Assembly (NCBI RefSeq): GCF_000526715.1
Contig: NZ_JAGP01000001.1
Span: 124,001-188,000, forward strand
DNA length: 64,000 nt
DNA from: Hydrogenovibrio kuenenii DSM 12350
Lineage (GTDB): Bacteria; Pseudomonadota; Gammaproteobacteria; Thiomicrospirales; Thiomicrospiraceae
Reading direction: 5' to 3'
Part shown: positions 1-8,709 of the stretch, in pieces
Layout of the letters: each line of letters opens with the position of its first letter
Numbering within the stretch: position 1 is the first letter of the stretch
Translations under genes and position numbers: made by a program
Notes under the pieces: model-generated
Database searches by the model: none
Told to the model about the DNA's origin: nothing
Seen by the model: the letters and a program-made list of their open reading frames with translations, nothing else

Positions 1-1223
1 ACAAAGATATCGCCATTACCGGAAGGGTTTGATCCGGAAGTCGACTGAATGTACATGTTACTTGTTGCAAGGATTGAACTTGACAGTGCTCCGGTCATAT
101 TGCCACCCGAAGCCGCAATGGTATAGTCTCTTGGGTCAATCAACCAAGTACCTGTCTGACCGTTTTGTGCTTGAGTGGTAACTTTTAAATCAGGTTGTGC
201 CTTAACCGTTGCCGCAGAAGTTTCAATAAACCCACCATTTCCAGTTGTGGGGGCACTGGCATCCAAGGTGCCCGCAGCCGTCACCGTGCCGTTGGTCATG
301 CCCCCCAACAACAGAATCTTGCCATCTTTTGACGCCAGGGTTTGTGCCTGAACAATCCCATCGTTATTGATTAGGTTTTTATAGATATCATTACGTGCCT
401 GAGTGGTCATCACCACTAAGCCACCATCGGCTTGAACCAGGCCGCCGTTATGAACAAGCGCATCCACAACCCCCTTATCCACCGACACCTTCATCAAGCC
501 ATCACCACTGAAGTCTAAGGTGACTTGATCACCAGCCGCTAAAGCGACATTGCCCTGGTTCGATAAGACCGTTCCCTGATTATCAACCTGCTGACCGATA
601 AGCGCGACAATCCCGCCATGGGCTTTAATGTAACCAAGGTTTTTAATGGTACCGTTATTCAAGTCCGTTTTAGAGAACTGCAGTTTATTGTTCAAAAAGT
701 CATCATCACTGATGTTCAGAGTTGAGGCGATTAAGCCGCCAACATCCACCTGAGCGTTTTGCCCAAACACAATGCCGTTCGGATTGATTAGATAAACCTG
801 ACCATTCGCATTCAGGTGCCCAAGAATCTGACTTGGATTATTATCCAACACACGGTTCAATGACGCACTAGAGATACTCGGTTGAACGAAGTTCACCGTC
901 GCATTCTCACCGACATTGAAGGTATTCCAGTTAGTAATCAACTTATCAGAGTTCTGTTGGATGGTTAGGGTGTTACCAGACTGACTGATAGCCGCCGACC
1001 CATGAGTGATGTTCGCACCAGTAGGTAGTGCAGAGGAATCAATGGCATAAGCATTCAACGAACAACCCAACAAAAGTGTTGCCAGTGTCAACGCAACATG
1101 AGACTTACCTTTTGCCGAAGAGCCTTCAGCTACGGGAATAAACATCTGTTGAGCATCCGACCACACCAAACGATAAGTGTGGTTCATTGAGGGGCGTTTG
1201 AGTTTATGGTTAGCGTGTTTCAT
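1..1223 (-). CDS. TpsA-type filamentous haemagglutinin exoprotein, N-terminal part (cut by window edge)
   Basis: This is the secreted partner of a two-partner (type Vb) secretion system. I translated it from the sequence; it runs off the left edge with no stop. The ATG at 1223 follows an AAGGAG box. The first residues (MKHANHKLKRPSMNHTYR, then LVWSDAQQMFIPVAEG) fit an extended signal peptide region, with a hydrophobic core (VALTLATLLLG) and a likely cut after NAYA. The TPS domain follows, with SGNTLTIQQNSDKLITNWNT, the family NPNG motif (YLINPNGIVFG) and haemagglutinin-type repeats (GGLIAST, GGIVALIG, GNVALAAGD) that form a beta-helix. The transporter gene lies 9 bp downstream, as expected for the pair. 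The passenger's function (adhesin, haemolysin or toxin) cannot be told from the visible third. Confidence 0.9.
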   Translation of the reverse strand, partial: MKHANHKLKRPSMNHTYRLVWSDAQQMFIPVAEGSSAKGKSHVALTLATLLLGCSLNAYAIDSSALPTGANITHGSAAISQSGNTLTIQQNSDKLITNWNTFNVGENATVNFVQPSISSASLNRVLDNNPSQILGHLNANGQVYLINPNGIVFGQNAQVDVGGLIASTLNISDDDFLNNKLQFSKTDLNNGTIKNLGYIKAHGGIVALIGQQVDNQGTVLSNQGNVALAAGDQVTLDFSGDGLMKVSVDKGVVDALVHNGGLVQADGGLVVMTTQARNDIYKNLINNDGIVQAQTLASKDGKILLLGGMTNGTVTAAGTLDASAPTTGNGGFIETSAATVKAQPDLKVTTQAQNGQTGTWLIDPRDYTIAASGGNMTGALSSSILATSNMYIQSTSGSNPSGNGDIF

Positions 1224-1232
1224 GTTATCTCC

Positions 1233-2996
1233 TTAGAACCAGGCAATGGCTTGTAGCCAAAAGCGTCCGCTATTGGCTTGGTTTTCGGTGTCTTTGCCAG
1301 TGGTGGTTCGGTCATTGACTTGGTCATTGAGTTTCCAAGCGTAACTGGCTTGCAGGCTGTAACGCCCAGCTTGGCTTAGGGTTGCGCCGATGCCGAAATC
1401 TGACATCTGATAGTCATTGGTTTTGTTGGTGTTGGCTGGCACATAGCCAGCCCATGGGTTTGCTTGCAAGGTGACATGACCAGTGTCAATAAAGGTTTGC
1501 AATTGAAGCTTACTGTTGGGAATAAATGATTTGGGGAGGTCATAACGCCCTTCTAAAGAAAGCAACCAACCCAAATCTCCCGTTCCTTCACCGACCGGAT
1601 AGGCTCTAAGCCCATTGGGCCCGCCTAAACTGAATTTTTCAGATGAATCTAGGTTGCCTGATGCATAGGGTTGTAGATTTGCTTTCATTAACAAGCTACT
1701 ACGATGAGTCAGTTTTTGTAGGCGTGAAGCATTTAAGTTGAGCTTGGTGAAGAACCCTTGGGTTTTTGCGGTGCTTTGATCGTAGTTGTAGTCAGTCTGG
1801 TTCCCTTTTCGATCAAGGTCACCTAGCGTCAAGCTGATGCCATAGTTGTTTAAGCCGCCAGCGCGCCAACGATCCCAGTTGTCGCCGTTTAATTCTAGGG
1901 TCAAATTGGTGTATTTTCGGTCACGAATAGTGGCAGCGTTTTGTTTGTCTTCTAAAGATTGGTAGTCAAGTGTGGCGCTGGCATAAAGGTTTTTTTGGCG
2001 AGAACGTGTAATTGGATACCTTAATCCGCCGGAGAGGGTTGCTGCGCTACCGCTATAACCTAAATTGGATAGGTCTTCTCCCAAGGTGTAGTTCATAAAG
2101 CTTAGGTTGGCATTGGCGGTTAAGCCACTGTATCCAACTGGCGCTTGGTACCCCAGCCTGGCATATTTTAGATTTTGCGTAACCGAGGCGGTTGCATTCA
2201 GTTGATCGCCTATGCCGCTGACATTGTTGATTTTTCCGAGCGCATTGACTCGTGCACTGCCCGTGTAACGGTTGCCATAGTTATCTAGCCAGGCGTTACC
2301 TGTATAGCGGGGCGTTGCCTTCAATAGAACATTCATTCGGGTCGTGCCAGGTTCTGACCCTCTAGCCAGTGTTGAGGTTGCTTTAACGCCGGATAGGTCA
2401 TTGAAAATCAATAGCCCTCTTTCCATAAGCCCAACGCGAATTGCTCTGGGGGTTTCGGGTTTTAAGTTATAGTTCAAGGTACCTGAAATTTGCTCACTAG
2501 ATAGGTTGATCCCTTTGCCTTTGTCCTTTCTATACCATTTTCCGTTAGACTCAATTTGGCCAAGCTGTGCAGTAATGATTAAATGTCCATTACTGACGTC
2601 TTGTTCTGGCAGATAGGCAAACGCGAGAAAAAAGCCTTTGTTTACCAAGTATTCGGTAACAAGATCAGCCAAGTGTTGTAATCCGTTGAATCCGAGTTTT
2701 TGTCCTATGGCTGGTTTGACAAGTGATTGCAGTTCTTTGTTGGTCGCTAAGCTCTCAAACCCTTTGAATTCGACAGATTGAAGTTTGATTTTTATCCCAG
2801 TGTCTTTCATTGGAGCTGGTAGTTGGCTTTTATGATCTGTTGCAGGTGCTTGTTGAGGCGTGTTTTTTTCAAGGTCTCTTAATAAAGAACCTGCATCGGG
2901 TACAGTTGGTTGCGCAGCTATAGCAGACGTACAGCTAAAAAAACCGGCCAATAGTCCAATATTACGAATAGGGTCCCTTTCTTTAAAAAATGGCAT
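1233..2996 (-). CDS. TpsB outer-membrane transporter (ShlB/FhaC/HecB family)
   Basis: This is the outer-membrane beta-barrel that recognises and exports the TpsA protein encoded beside it. The reading frame is open to 3041, but I start at the internal ATG at 2996 (MPFFKERDP) because AAGGA sits 7 bp before it and it gives a clean signal peptide ending SAIAA. After a proline/glutamine-rich linker come a POTRA region (KIKLQSVEFKGFESL, LVTEYLVNKGFFLAFAYLPEQDV) and a C-terminal barrel with SLGGPNGLRAYPVGEG, the conserved family motif, ending in an aromatic residue (LQAIAWF). A length of 587 residues is usual. Bases 2149-2169 carry a copy of the dispersed repeat, encoding KYARLGY. The order here is tpsB then tpsA on the minus strand, so tpsB is promoter-proximal. 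Confidence 0.92.
   Translation of the reverse strand: MPFFKERDPIRNIGLLAGFFSCTSAIAAQPTVPDAGSLLRDLEKNTPQQAPATDHKSQLPAPMKDTGIKIKLQSVEFKGFESLATNKELQSLVKPAIGQKLGFNGLQHLADLVTEYLVNKGFFLAFAYLPEQDVSNGHLIITAQLGQIESNGKWYRKDKGKGINLSSEQISGTLNYNLKPETPRAIRVGLMERGLLIFNDLSGVKATSTLARGSEPGTTRMNVLLKATPRYTGNAWLDNYGNRYTGSARVNALGKINNVSGIGDQLNATASVTQNLKYARLGYQAPVGYSGLTANANLSFMNYTLGEDLSNLGYSGSAATLSGGLRYPITRSRQKNLYASATLDYQSLEDKQNAATIRDRKYTNLTLELNGDNWDRWRAGGLNNYGISLTLGDLDRKGNQTDYNYDQSTAKTQGFFTKLNLNASRLQKLTHRSSLLMKANLQPYASGNLDSSEKFSLGGPNGLRAYPVGEGTGDLGWLLSLEGRYDLPKSFIPNSKLQLQTFIDTGHVTLQANPWAGYVPANTNKTNDYQMSDFGIGATLSQAGRYSLQASYAWKLNDQVNDRTTTGKDTENQANSGRFWLQAIAWF
2149..2169 (-). repeat. Dispersed ~21-bp repeat, copy inside tpsB
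   Basis: On the minus strand this reads AAAATATGCC then AGGCTGGGGTA, one base different from the consensus shared by exact copies at 11369 and 54444. It lies within the barrel-coding part of tpsB. Confidence 0.6.
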
Positions 2997-3108
2997 AAAT
3001 TTATCCTTAATCTTAATAAAGAAAGGGTAGGTTAGATGCATTAGGTCGGCTATCTAAAATGCGCAATCAAAGAAGGTTTTTGTTTAAATTAGGTTAATTG
3101 TTTAAAAA

Positions 3109-3124
3109 ACTAACAAGTGTTAGT
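3109..3124. promoter_or_regulatory. Inverted repeat between divergent tpsB and thioredoxin-like gene
   Basis: ACTAACA and TGTTAGT are perfect 7-bp arms separated by AG in the 312-bp divergent intergenic region 2997-3308. Its position suits an operator for one or both directions, but no regulator can be named. The rest of the region is AT-rich; I see no other clear element apart from a loose hairpin near 3235-3260. Confidence 0.35.
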
Positions 3125-3308
3125 AAAAGAGTTTGAATCAGATGGAGTACTCGTTGTAAACTACCTGCCAGGTGTTTTCGTGAATGGACTCAAGTAAGCT
3201 ACCGTTGGTTTTCCACAATGACTTCACGGTTTAAGGAATAGAATGCTCTATTATTCCGTTTAACTAGAAGTGGATATGCATTTTCGAGATATTGGCAAAG
3301 GTGACATT

Positions 3309-3851
3309 ATGACAAAGTGGTTTAAAAGCTCGGTTAGAACGTTAATTCTGATGAGTAGTTTATTGGTTGCATTAGCACCGGGCTATAGTCAGGCTGCAGA
3401 TTTCTTTGACGAGACTTTTGGTAACCTTCAGGATGAGCTGGAAACGGCTAAAGAAGAAGGTAAACAAGGTATCTTTTTGTTTTTCCAAATGAGTGATTGT
3501 CCTTTTTGTCATCGTATGGAAACCACTATTCTGAATCAGCCGGATGTCATTAAGTACTACAAAAAGCATTTTTTGGCTTTTTCGATTGATATTGAAGGGT
3601 CAAACGAAATGACCGACTTTGACGGTACGACCGGCACTTCACAAGAGCTCTCTGAAAAAAAATACCGTGTTAGAGCGACGCCTGTATTGATGTTTGTCAA
3701 CTTAGAAGGTAAGCGAATTTTACGCTATACCGGGCCAACACGTACCAAACAAGAATTTATGCTGATGGGTCAATTTATTGTGGATGGCGCTTATAAAACC
3801 ACCAAGTTTACCCGTTATAAAAGAGAACATATGAAATCAATAGCACCCTAA
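3309..3851 (+). CDS. Periplasmic thioredoxin-like protein (CPFC active site)
   Basis: This is a thioredoxin-fold protein, probably a periplasmic disulfide or thiol redox enzyme. An upstream in-frame start exists at 3270, but the ATG at 3309 (MTKWFKSS) has AAGGTG at a proper distance and begins a good signal peptide (TLILMSSLLVALAPG, cut near YSQAA). The mature protein has FLFFQMSDCPFCHRME with the redox pair C64/C67, and RVRATPVLMFV carrying the cis-proline loop. It resembles the SoxW / thioredoxin_2 group more than classical TrxA. The gene lies 14 bp before a TolC-like gene and probably shares its operon. SoxW-like proteins serve sulfur oxidation in relatives, but no sox gene is adjacent, so the partner is unknown. 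Confidence 0.8.
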   Translation: MTKWFKSSVRTLILMSSLLVALAPGYSQAADFFDETFGNLQDELETAKEEGKQGIFLFFQMSDCPFCHRMETTILNQPDVIKYYKKHFLAFSIDIEGSNEMTDFDGTTGTSQELSEKKYRVRATPVLMFVNLEGKRILRYTGPTRTKQEFMLMGQFIVDGAYKTTKFTRYKREHMKSIAP

Positions 3852-3865
3852 ATAAAAGGTGCTCT

Positions 3866-5269
3866 ATGATCTTCAATAACATCACATTGACTATGACGAA
3901 TTTAAAAGGTTTAAAGCCTATTTATTTTTCTGTATTGCTGTTGTGCGCCGTGGCGCCAGCGATGGCGGCTGAAGATAAAACAGCGCCAACACCTGTATCT
4001 GCTAACCCTGCCGTACCAGTGCAAAAAATGTCGCAAACGCAGGTGGTTCCGCAGACAACTTTACCCGATCCCTTAACTCTTGAAAGCATTATGAATTTGC
4101 CGCATAGCGTCAGCCCTCAAGTTCTTTTGAGTCAGGCAAAGCAACAACAAGCGTTGGCAAAATACCAACAATCCAAAGCGACGGATGGCGTCGAATTGGA
4201 TTTAATGGGGCGCTTAGGTTGGCGTGAGTATGCTAACGAAACACAAGACAACCATTTGCTCGCATTGCATGTTGGCAAGCAACTCTATGATTTCGGCAAA
4301 ACAGAGGCTGCTCAATCCTCTCAGTTGACTTTATCGGATGCTGAGTCTGAGTTAAATCAAGATCAAGTTATTCAGTTCCAACTGCGTTTGATGCAGGGAT
4401 TTTTTAATGTGATTTTGTCGGACTATCAGTATCGAATCGATAATGAAGATATGGCGACCGTCTATGTGACGATGGATAAGGCCAAAGATAAACATGAGTT
4501 GGGGCAAATATCAGATGTTGAGTACAGTCGCCTGCAAGCAGAATATGAAAAGTCCTACGTTAAACGTATGCATTCGGAGTATGAGCAGCGACGGACACGT
4601 ACCGACTTGGCAAACCTCTTAGGCCAGCCACAGAATTTACCTGATAAATTGAAGTTTCCAAGCTTGAAAGGATTGCTGAAAAGACCTTTAAAGTCTTTAG
4701 ATGATTATCAAAAAGAAGCTTTGGCAAATAACTTGCAATTACAAAGTCTAAAGCTGAAATTAAAGGCCGCTAACTATCAGATGGAGAGTCAGTCAGCTGG
4801 AGATAAACCTACATTTAGAGTTGATGCTTGGGGTGGAAAATTATCAAGCTATGAGTATCAAAGAGAAGGTCGTTGGCGTTTTGATTTATCGATGGATTAT
4901 CCGTTATATGATAGCGGCAGCCAGTCGGCAAAAATGAGCGAAGCGCGTGCAAAAATGATGCAGGCTCAAGCAGATGTTAAAGCCATGGAGCAGTCGCTGA
5001 GAGATCAGGTGGCGGATGTTTACTTCAAATTGCAGTTAAATAAGGCGCAACGCAAGCAAAATACTGCTTTTTCGAACTATGCAGATTTATATTTAGACTA
5101 TAGTCGTGGTCTTTATGAAAATGAATCAAAAACGGACCTTGGGGATTCCATGGTACGTTTGTCTGAGGCAAATTATCAAACAATTATGACAAGCTTTCAG
5201 TATGCATTAGATTGGGCAAAACTGGGCTATTTAACTGGACAAGCGATAGCGTTAGATAAGTATCGTTAA
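3866..5269 (+). CDS. TolC-family outer-membrane channel protein
   Basis: This is an outer-membrane efflux channel of the TolC/OEP family. A signal segment (PIYFSVLLLCAVAPAMAA) is followed by a proline/threonine-rich linker and two long alpha-helical halves typical of the family, such as SPQVLLSQAKQQQALAKYQQ and SEARAKMMQAQADVKAMEQS, with heptad-like coiled-coil segments. The length (467 residues) is normal. The start at 3866 has AAAGGTG upstream; an internal ATG at 3893 is possible. A short HlyD-like adaptor follows 50 bp downstream, but no inner-membrane transporter is encoded nearby, so the substrate and energising pump are unknown. Confidence 0.85.
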   Translation: MIFNNITLTMTNLKGLKPIYFSVLLLCAVAPAMAAEDKTAPTPVSANPAVPVQKMSQTQVVPQTTLPDPLTLESIMNLPHSVSPQVLLSQAKQQQALAKYQQSKATDGVELDLMGRLGWREYANETQDNHLLALHVGKQLYDFGKTEAAQSSQLTLSDAESELNQDQVIQFQLRLMQGFFNVILSDYQYRIDNEDMATVYVTMDKAKDKHELGQISDVEYSRLQAEYEKSYVKRMHSEYEQRRTRTDLANLLGQPQNLPDKLKFPSLKGLLKRPLKSLDDYQKEALANNLQLQSLKLKLKAANYQMESQSAGDKPTFRVDAWGGKLSSYEYQREGRWRFDLSMDYPLYDSGSQSAKMSEARAKMMQAQADVKAMEQSLRDQVADVYFKLQLNKAQRKQNTAFSNYADLYLDYSRGLYENESKTDLGDSMVRLSEANYQTIMTSFQYALDWAKLGYLTGQAIALDKYR

Positions 5270-5319
5270 ACATTCAATTCCGCTTGTATTGATGGGGCGG
5301 TCGTTTAAAAGGGTTTTTT

Positions 5320-5838
5320 ATGAAAGTGTTTCATTTTTCTGTTTTGAAAACTTTGGTTGTGTCAGGCCTTGTGTGGGCTGGGTTAAGTTTTTCCGCCTAT
5401 GCTCAAACGATACAGATAGGTGCCTTAGTTGCTGGTCAGGTCATTCAGGTGTCGGTTAAACCTGGTCAACATGTGAAAAAAGGGCAGCTTTTGATGAGGA
5501 TTGATGATACGCGTTATCAAGCGAAATTGCGCTCAATGACAGCATCACTTCAGATGGCGAAATTAAAGTTAGCAGATCAAAAAATCAATCTGGATCAGGC
5601 TTTGGATTTGTATGATCGTACTGTGACAGCTACGCGCGAAAGAGATGCGGCACAATTGGCCTATGATCTGGCTAACCAAGCTTTTCAGAAAGCAAAAGCA
5701 GATTTAGAGTATTACCTGGCTTGGGCAAAGTATTTTGTGATTAAATCCCCTGTCAATGCCCGAGTGAAGAAAATCAATGCACCAACCGGCACAACAGTTT
5801 ATAAAGAAAACACGCCTTTAATCCAGTTAGAACGCTGA
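5320..5838 (+). CDS. Short HlyD/biotin-lipoyl-type periplasmic adaptor
   Basis: This small membrane-fusion-like protein has an N-terminal signal peptide (TLVVSGLVWAGLSFSAYAQ), a lipoyl half-motif (GALVAGQVIQVSVKPGQHV then KKGQLLMRIDD), a helical hairpin of about 70 residues and the second lipoyl half (YFVIKSPVNARVKKINAPTG). At 172 residues it ends about where a usual adaptor (300-400 residues) would start its beta-barrel and membrane-proximal domains. The terminus looks natural: the frame closes after IQLER and no continuation is visible in another frame. It probably acts with the TolC-like protein upstream. It may be a minimal adaptor or need another component encoded elsewhere. Confidence 0.78.
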   Translation: MKVFHFSVLKTLVVSGLVWAGLSFSAYAQTIQIGALVAGQVIQVSVKPGQHVKKGQLLMRIDDTRYQAKLRSMTASLQMAKLKLADQKINLDQALDLYDRTVTATRERDAAQLAYDLANQAFQKAKADLEYYLAWAKYFVIKSPVNARVKKINAPTGTTVYKENTPLIQLER

Positions 5839-5855
5839 GTCTATAAAGCCTTTCT

Positions 5856-5874
5856 GGGAGCTGCCTGTGCTCCC
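5856..5874 (+). terminator. Hairpin after the TolC/HlyD-like cluster
   Basis: GGGAGC and GCTCCC form a 6-bp GC-rich stem with a 7-nt loop, 18 bp after the adaptor stop. There is no good T-tract, so it is at best a weak terminator. Confidence 0.4.
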
Positions 5875-5919
5875 TTGTAATAACCATTGTTTGACCATGC
5901 TTCATTCATGGTGTGTTCA

Positions 5920-5946
5920 TAAAATCCCCTGCCTTTTTGCCGTAAA
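5920..5946 (+). promoter_or_regulatory. Candidate sigma28 (FliA) flagellar-class promoter
   Basis: TAAA, a 15-bp spacer and GCCGTAAA match the sigma28 consensus (TAAA-N15-GCCGATAA) except at two positions. It lies 55 bp before the chemoreceptor start at 6002, where a motility-class promoter would be expected. Confidence 0.5.
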
Positions 5947-6001
5947 ATCTAATAAGGTTATTTAATGCTTTAGATAGAGCTATTTATATATTGGGGGTGC
6001 A

Positions 6002-8554
6002 ATGTTTAAAACCATTAAAGCAAAACTTATTTGGAGTTTCGCTGTTCTGATTATTATGATTGTTGGTCTATCTTGGTTTAGTGTCACTAAGATCAACGAA
6101 TCGGCCGACGGGTTTAACGAATTTCGTCATATTTCAAGTAACTCAGTTTTAGCAGCTCGTATCCAGTCCAATATGTTGGATATGCGTTTGTCTGTACAAA
6201 GATATTTAGACTCTAGCGAAGCGTCTGAGCTTAAAACTTTTAATAGTGCATTTCAAAAAACATCGAATTTATTGAGCAAAGCCCATCGTGAAATTTCGGA
6301 ACCTAAACGTTTAGCAGCCATTCAAGCAATAGATAAAGATTTGGCAGAGTACAAACAGGGTTTTGAACAAGTGAAATCCCTGATGACGCAAAGTCATCAA
6401 TTGGTGGAAGATACGCTTGATGTCAAAGGCTCTAGCATGACTAAGCGCATGAAGGATATGTTACTTACGGTGGAGAAAATGCATAACGATCAGGCGGCAT
6501 TTATAGCGACGTCCGCAATGCATGATTTGCTTGAAGCAAGATTGCATGCCGCAAAATTTATTCAGACCAAACAAGCTTCTGACGCTGATCTGGCGCAGAA
6601 AGATTTAGCGCAGTTACAAACGGATTTGATTGCCTTAATACCTTATCTAGAAACCTCAGCTAAAGGTTCGACAGTAATCCTCCAGTCACAAATTAAAGAC
6701 TATGCACAGGCATTGTCAGAATTGGTACAAACCACGAATCAAATTAGCCACTTAGTAGAACATCAGTTGGATGCAACAGGCCATCATATTTCCAGTATGT
6801 CTGAGAAAGTAAAAGTTTCGATTCGCGATGAACAGGAACGTATCGGACAACATATTACTCTTCTCAACAAACAAATTATTGAATTCTCAATTGGTATTTC
6901 TCTGTTGATCGTATTGATTTCGGCACTAATCGCTACACTGATTCCTCGTTCGGTTTCAAGAGGTTTGCATGCCATTGAATCACGCTTGGCTAAAATTACC
7001 AAAACAGGTGATTTCTCAATTCGTGCAGATGAAAGCAGACAAGATGAAATCGGTGCTATGGCGCATTCGGTTAATGATATGTTAACCAATACACAAACAG
7101 CTGTAACGGAAGCGAATCATGTGGTGCAAGCTATTGCCAAAGGGAATTTTGCTCAACGTGTTCAGGCAGATCTTAAGGGAGATTTATTGGTTCTGAAAGA
7201 CGGGGTAAATGCCAGTGCTGAGAGCGTTGCCTTTACCATGTCTGAATTGAAAAAGGTCATGGAAGGATTGTATGACGGTGACTTCTCCGTTCGGATGGAC
7301 AACCGTGTAGAGGCTGCTTTCCGTGAAATGGTTGATAAATCAATGAACGCAATGAGTACGGTTATTTCTGATATTAGCCGTGTAATGGCAGCGATGAACG
7401 AAGGTGAATTCAATCATCAGGTAGAGGCTGAGGCAAGAGGCGAATTGCTTGAGATGAAAAATGCAATCAACGACTCTATGGTTCGTTTGAAACAAGCGAT
7501 GGATGTCATTGCTACAGTGGTTCTGGCGCAAGCCGAGGGTGATCTGACACAGAGTTGCCAAGGCGAGTTTAGAGGTGATCTGAAAACTTTGTCTGATGCG
7601 ATGAATCAATCGATTGGTAAATTGAGCGATACGGTTGCGAAGGCTGTGCAAGCCGCTGGTATTGTTAATACGGCAGCTTCAGAGGTGTCGCAAGGGGCGA
7701 CGGATTTAAGCCAACGCGTTCAGGAGCAAGCGGCAGCATTGGAAGAAACGTCTGCCACCATGGATGAGATGAATTCTGCAGTGCAAGCCAATACGCAAAG
7801 TGCGATGGATGCGGCAAAACTCGCGTCTGAAGTTAGAACGCAATCCTCTCAAGGCTCAGAAGTAATGGGGCAGACAATTGATGCCATGGAAAAGATTCAG
7901 GAATCCAGTCACAAGATTGCCGACATTGTCACCTTGATTGATGGTATTGCTTTCCAAACCAATTTGCTGGCGCTAAATGCTGCGGTTGAAGCTGCCAGAG
8001 CTGGCGAGCATGGCCGTGGCTTTGCCGTTGTTGCTGGTGAAGTCCGTTCGTTGGCACAAAAGTCTGCCGAAGCGGCAAAAGACATCAAAACCTTGATTGA
8101 CGAAAGTGTAAATCGCATCAACCAAGGAACAGAATTGGCTTCACAATCGGGCGGAGTGTTAGGTGTCATTAATGAATCGATTGATTCTGTCACCAAAATG
8201 ATTGAGCAGATAGCGAAGGCTTCTGAAGAACAAGCGGAAGGGGTTAGTCAGGTTCATCAGGCAATTGGTCAGATAGACCAGGTCACACAACAGAATGCCG
8301 CCTTGGTGGAAGAAACGACTGCGGCGGCCGAAAGTATGAGTGACCAAGCGGAAGTGCTGTCAAAAGATATGTCTTATTTTAAAACAGGCACAACCTCAAA
8401 GGTTTCAGAATCACCGACTAGAACAGCTCCGACACCAATCTCTAAAGTCCAAGCATTGCCTAAGAAGTTTGAGAAACCATCGAACTCATCCCACCAACTC
8501 CCGACACCTTTACAAGTCGTAAAAGGGAATGACGATGAGTGGGGAGAATTTTAA
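6002..8554 (+). CDS. Methyl-accepting chemotaxis protein with several HAMP units and a C-terminal xWxxF tail
   Basis: This inner-membrane chemoreceptor has TM1 at about residues 8-28, a helical periplasmic sensor of about 260 residues, and TM2 near 296-316. A series of HAMP-like units follows ([73 protein letters not shown]). The cytoplasmic hairpin has the near-invariant tip around [20 protein letters not shown]. The C-terminus is a flexible linker ending DDEWGEF, which fits the xWxxF pentapeptide that tethers CheR/CheB in other bacteria. The ligand is unknown. GGGGGTG precedes the ATG. It is likely a single-gene unit under the sigma28-like promoter upstream. Confidence 0.93.
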   Translation: MFKTIKAKLIWSFAVLIIMIVGLSWFSVTKINESADGFNEFRHISSNSVLAARIQSNMLDMRLSVQRYLDSSEASELKTFNSAFQKTSNLLSKAHREISEPKRLAAIQAIDKDLAEYKQGFEQVKSLMTQSHQLVEDTLDVKGSSMTKRMKDMLLTVEKMHNDQAAFIATSAMHDLLEARLHAAKFIQTKQASDADLAQKDLAQLQTDLIALIPYLETSAKGSTVILQSQIKDYAQALSELVQTTNQISHLVEHQLDATGHHISSMSEKVKVSIRDEQERIGQHITLLNKQIIEFSIGISLLIVLISALIATLIPRSVSRGLHAIESRLAKITKTGDFSIRADESRQDEIGAMAHSVNDMLTNTQTAVTEANHVVQAIAKGNFAQRVQADLKGDLLVLKDGVNASAESVAFTMSELKKVMEGLYDGDFSVRMDNRVEAAFREMVDKSMNAMSTVISDISRVMAAMNEGEFNHQVEAEARGELLEMKNAINDSMVRLKQAMDVIATVVLAQAEGDLTQSCQGEFRGDLKTLSDAMNQSIGKLSDTVAKAVQAAGIVNTAASEVSQGATDLSQRVQEQAAALEETSATMDEMNSAVQANTQSAMDAAKLASEVRTQSSQGSEVMGQTIDAMEKIQESSHKIADIVTLIDGIAFQTNLLALNAAVEAARAGEHGRGFAVVAGEVRSLAQKSAEAAKDIKTLIDESVNRINQGTELASQSGGVLGVINESIDSVTKMIEQIAKASEEQAEGVSQVHQAIGQIDQVTQQNAALVEETTAAAESMSDQAEVLSKDMSYFKTGTTSKVSESPTRTAPTPISKVQALPKKFEKPSNSSHQLPTPLQVVKGNDDEWGEF

Positions 8555-8709
8555 AGTTAAAACTCTGGCAGGCTGGTGCAATTCGTATTAGTCTGTCAAC
8601 ATCATTACAATTAACCTAATACCTTCATTTCTTTATGGGATTCCTGTAGCATTGGTTTGACGCTATAGGCTAAGCGTACTGGAAAACTTTTCAGCAAAGG
8701 CGACATACC

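Noticed and set aside
8558-8579. Degraded version of the dispersed repeat after the chemoreceptor stop
   Set aside because: It needs one insertion and several changes; kept only as a doubtful copy, not as a feature.
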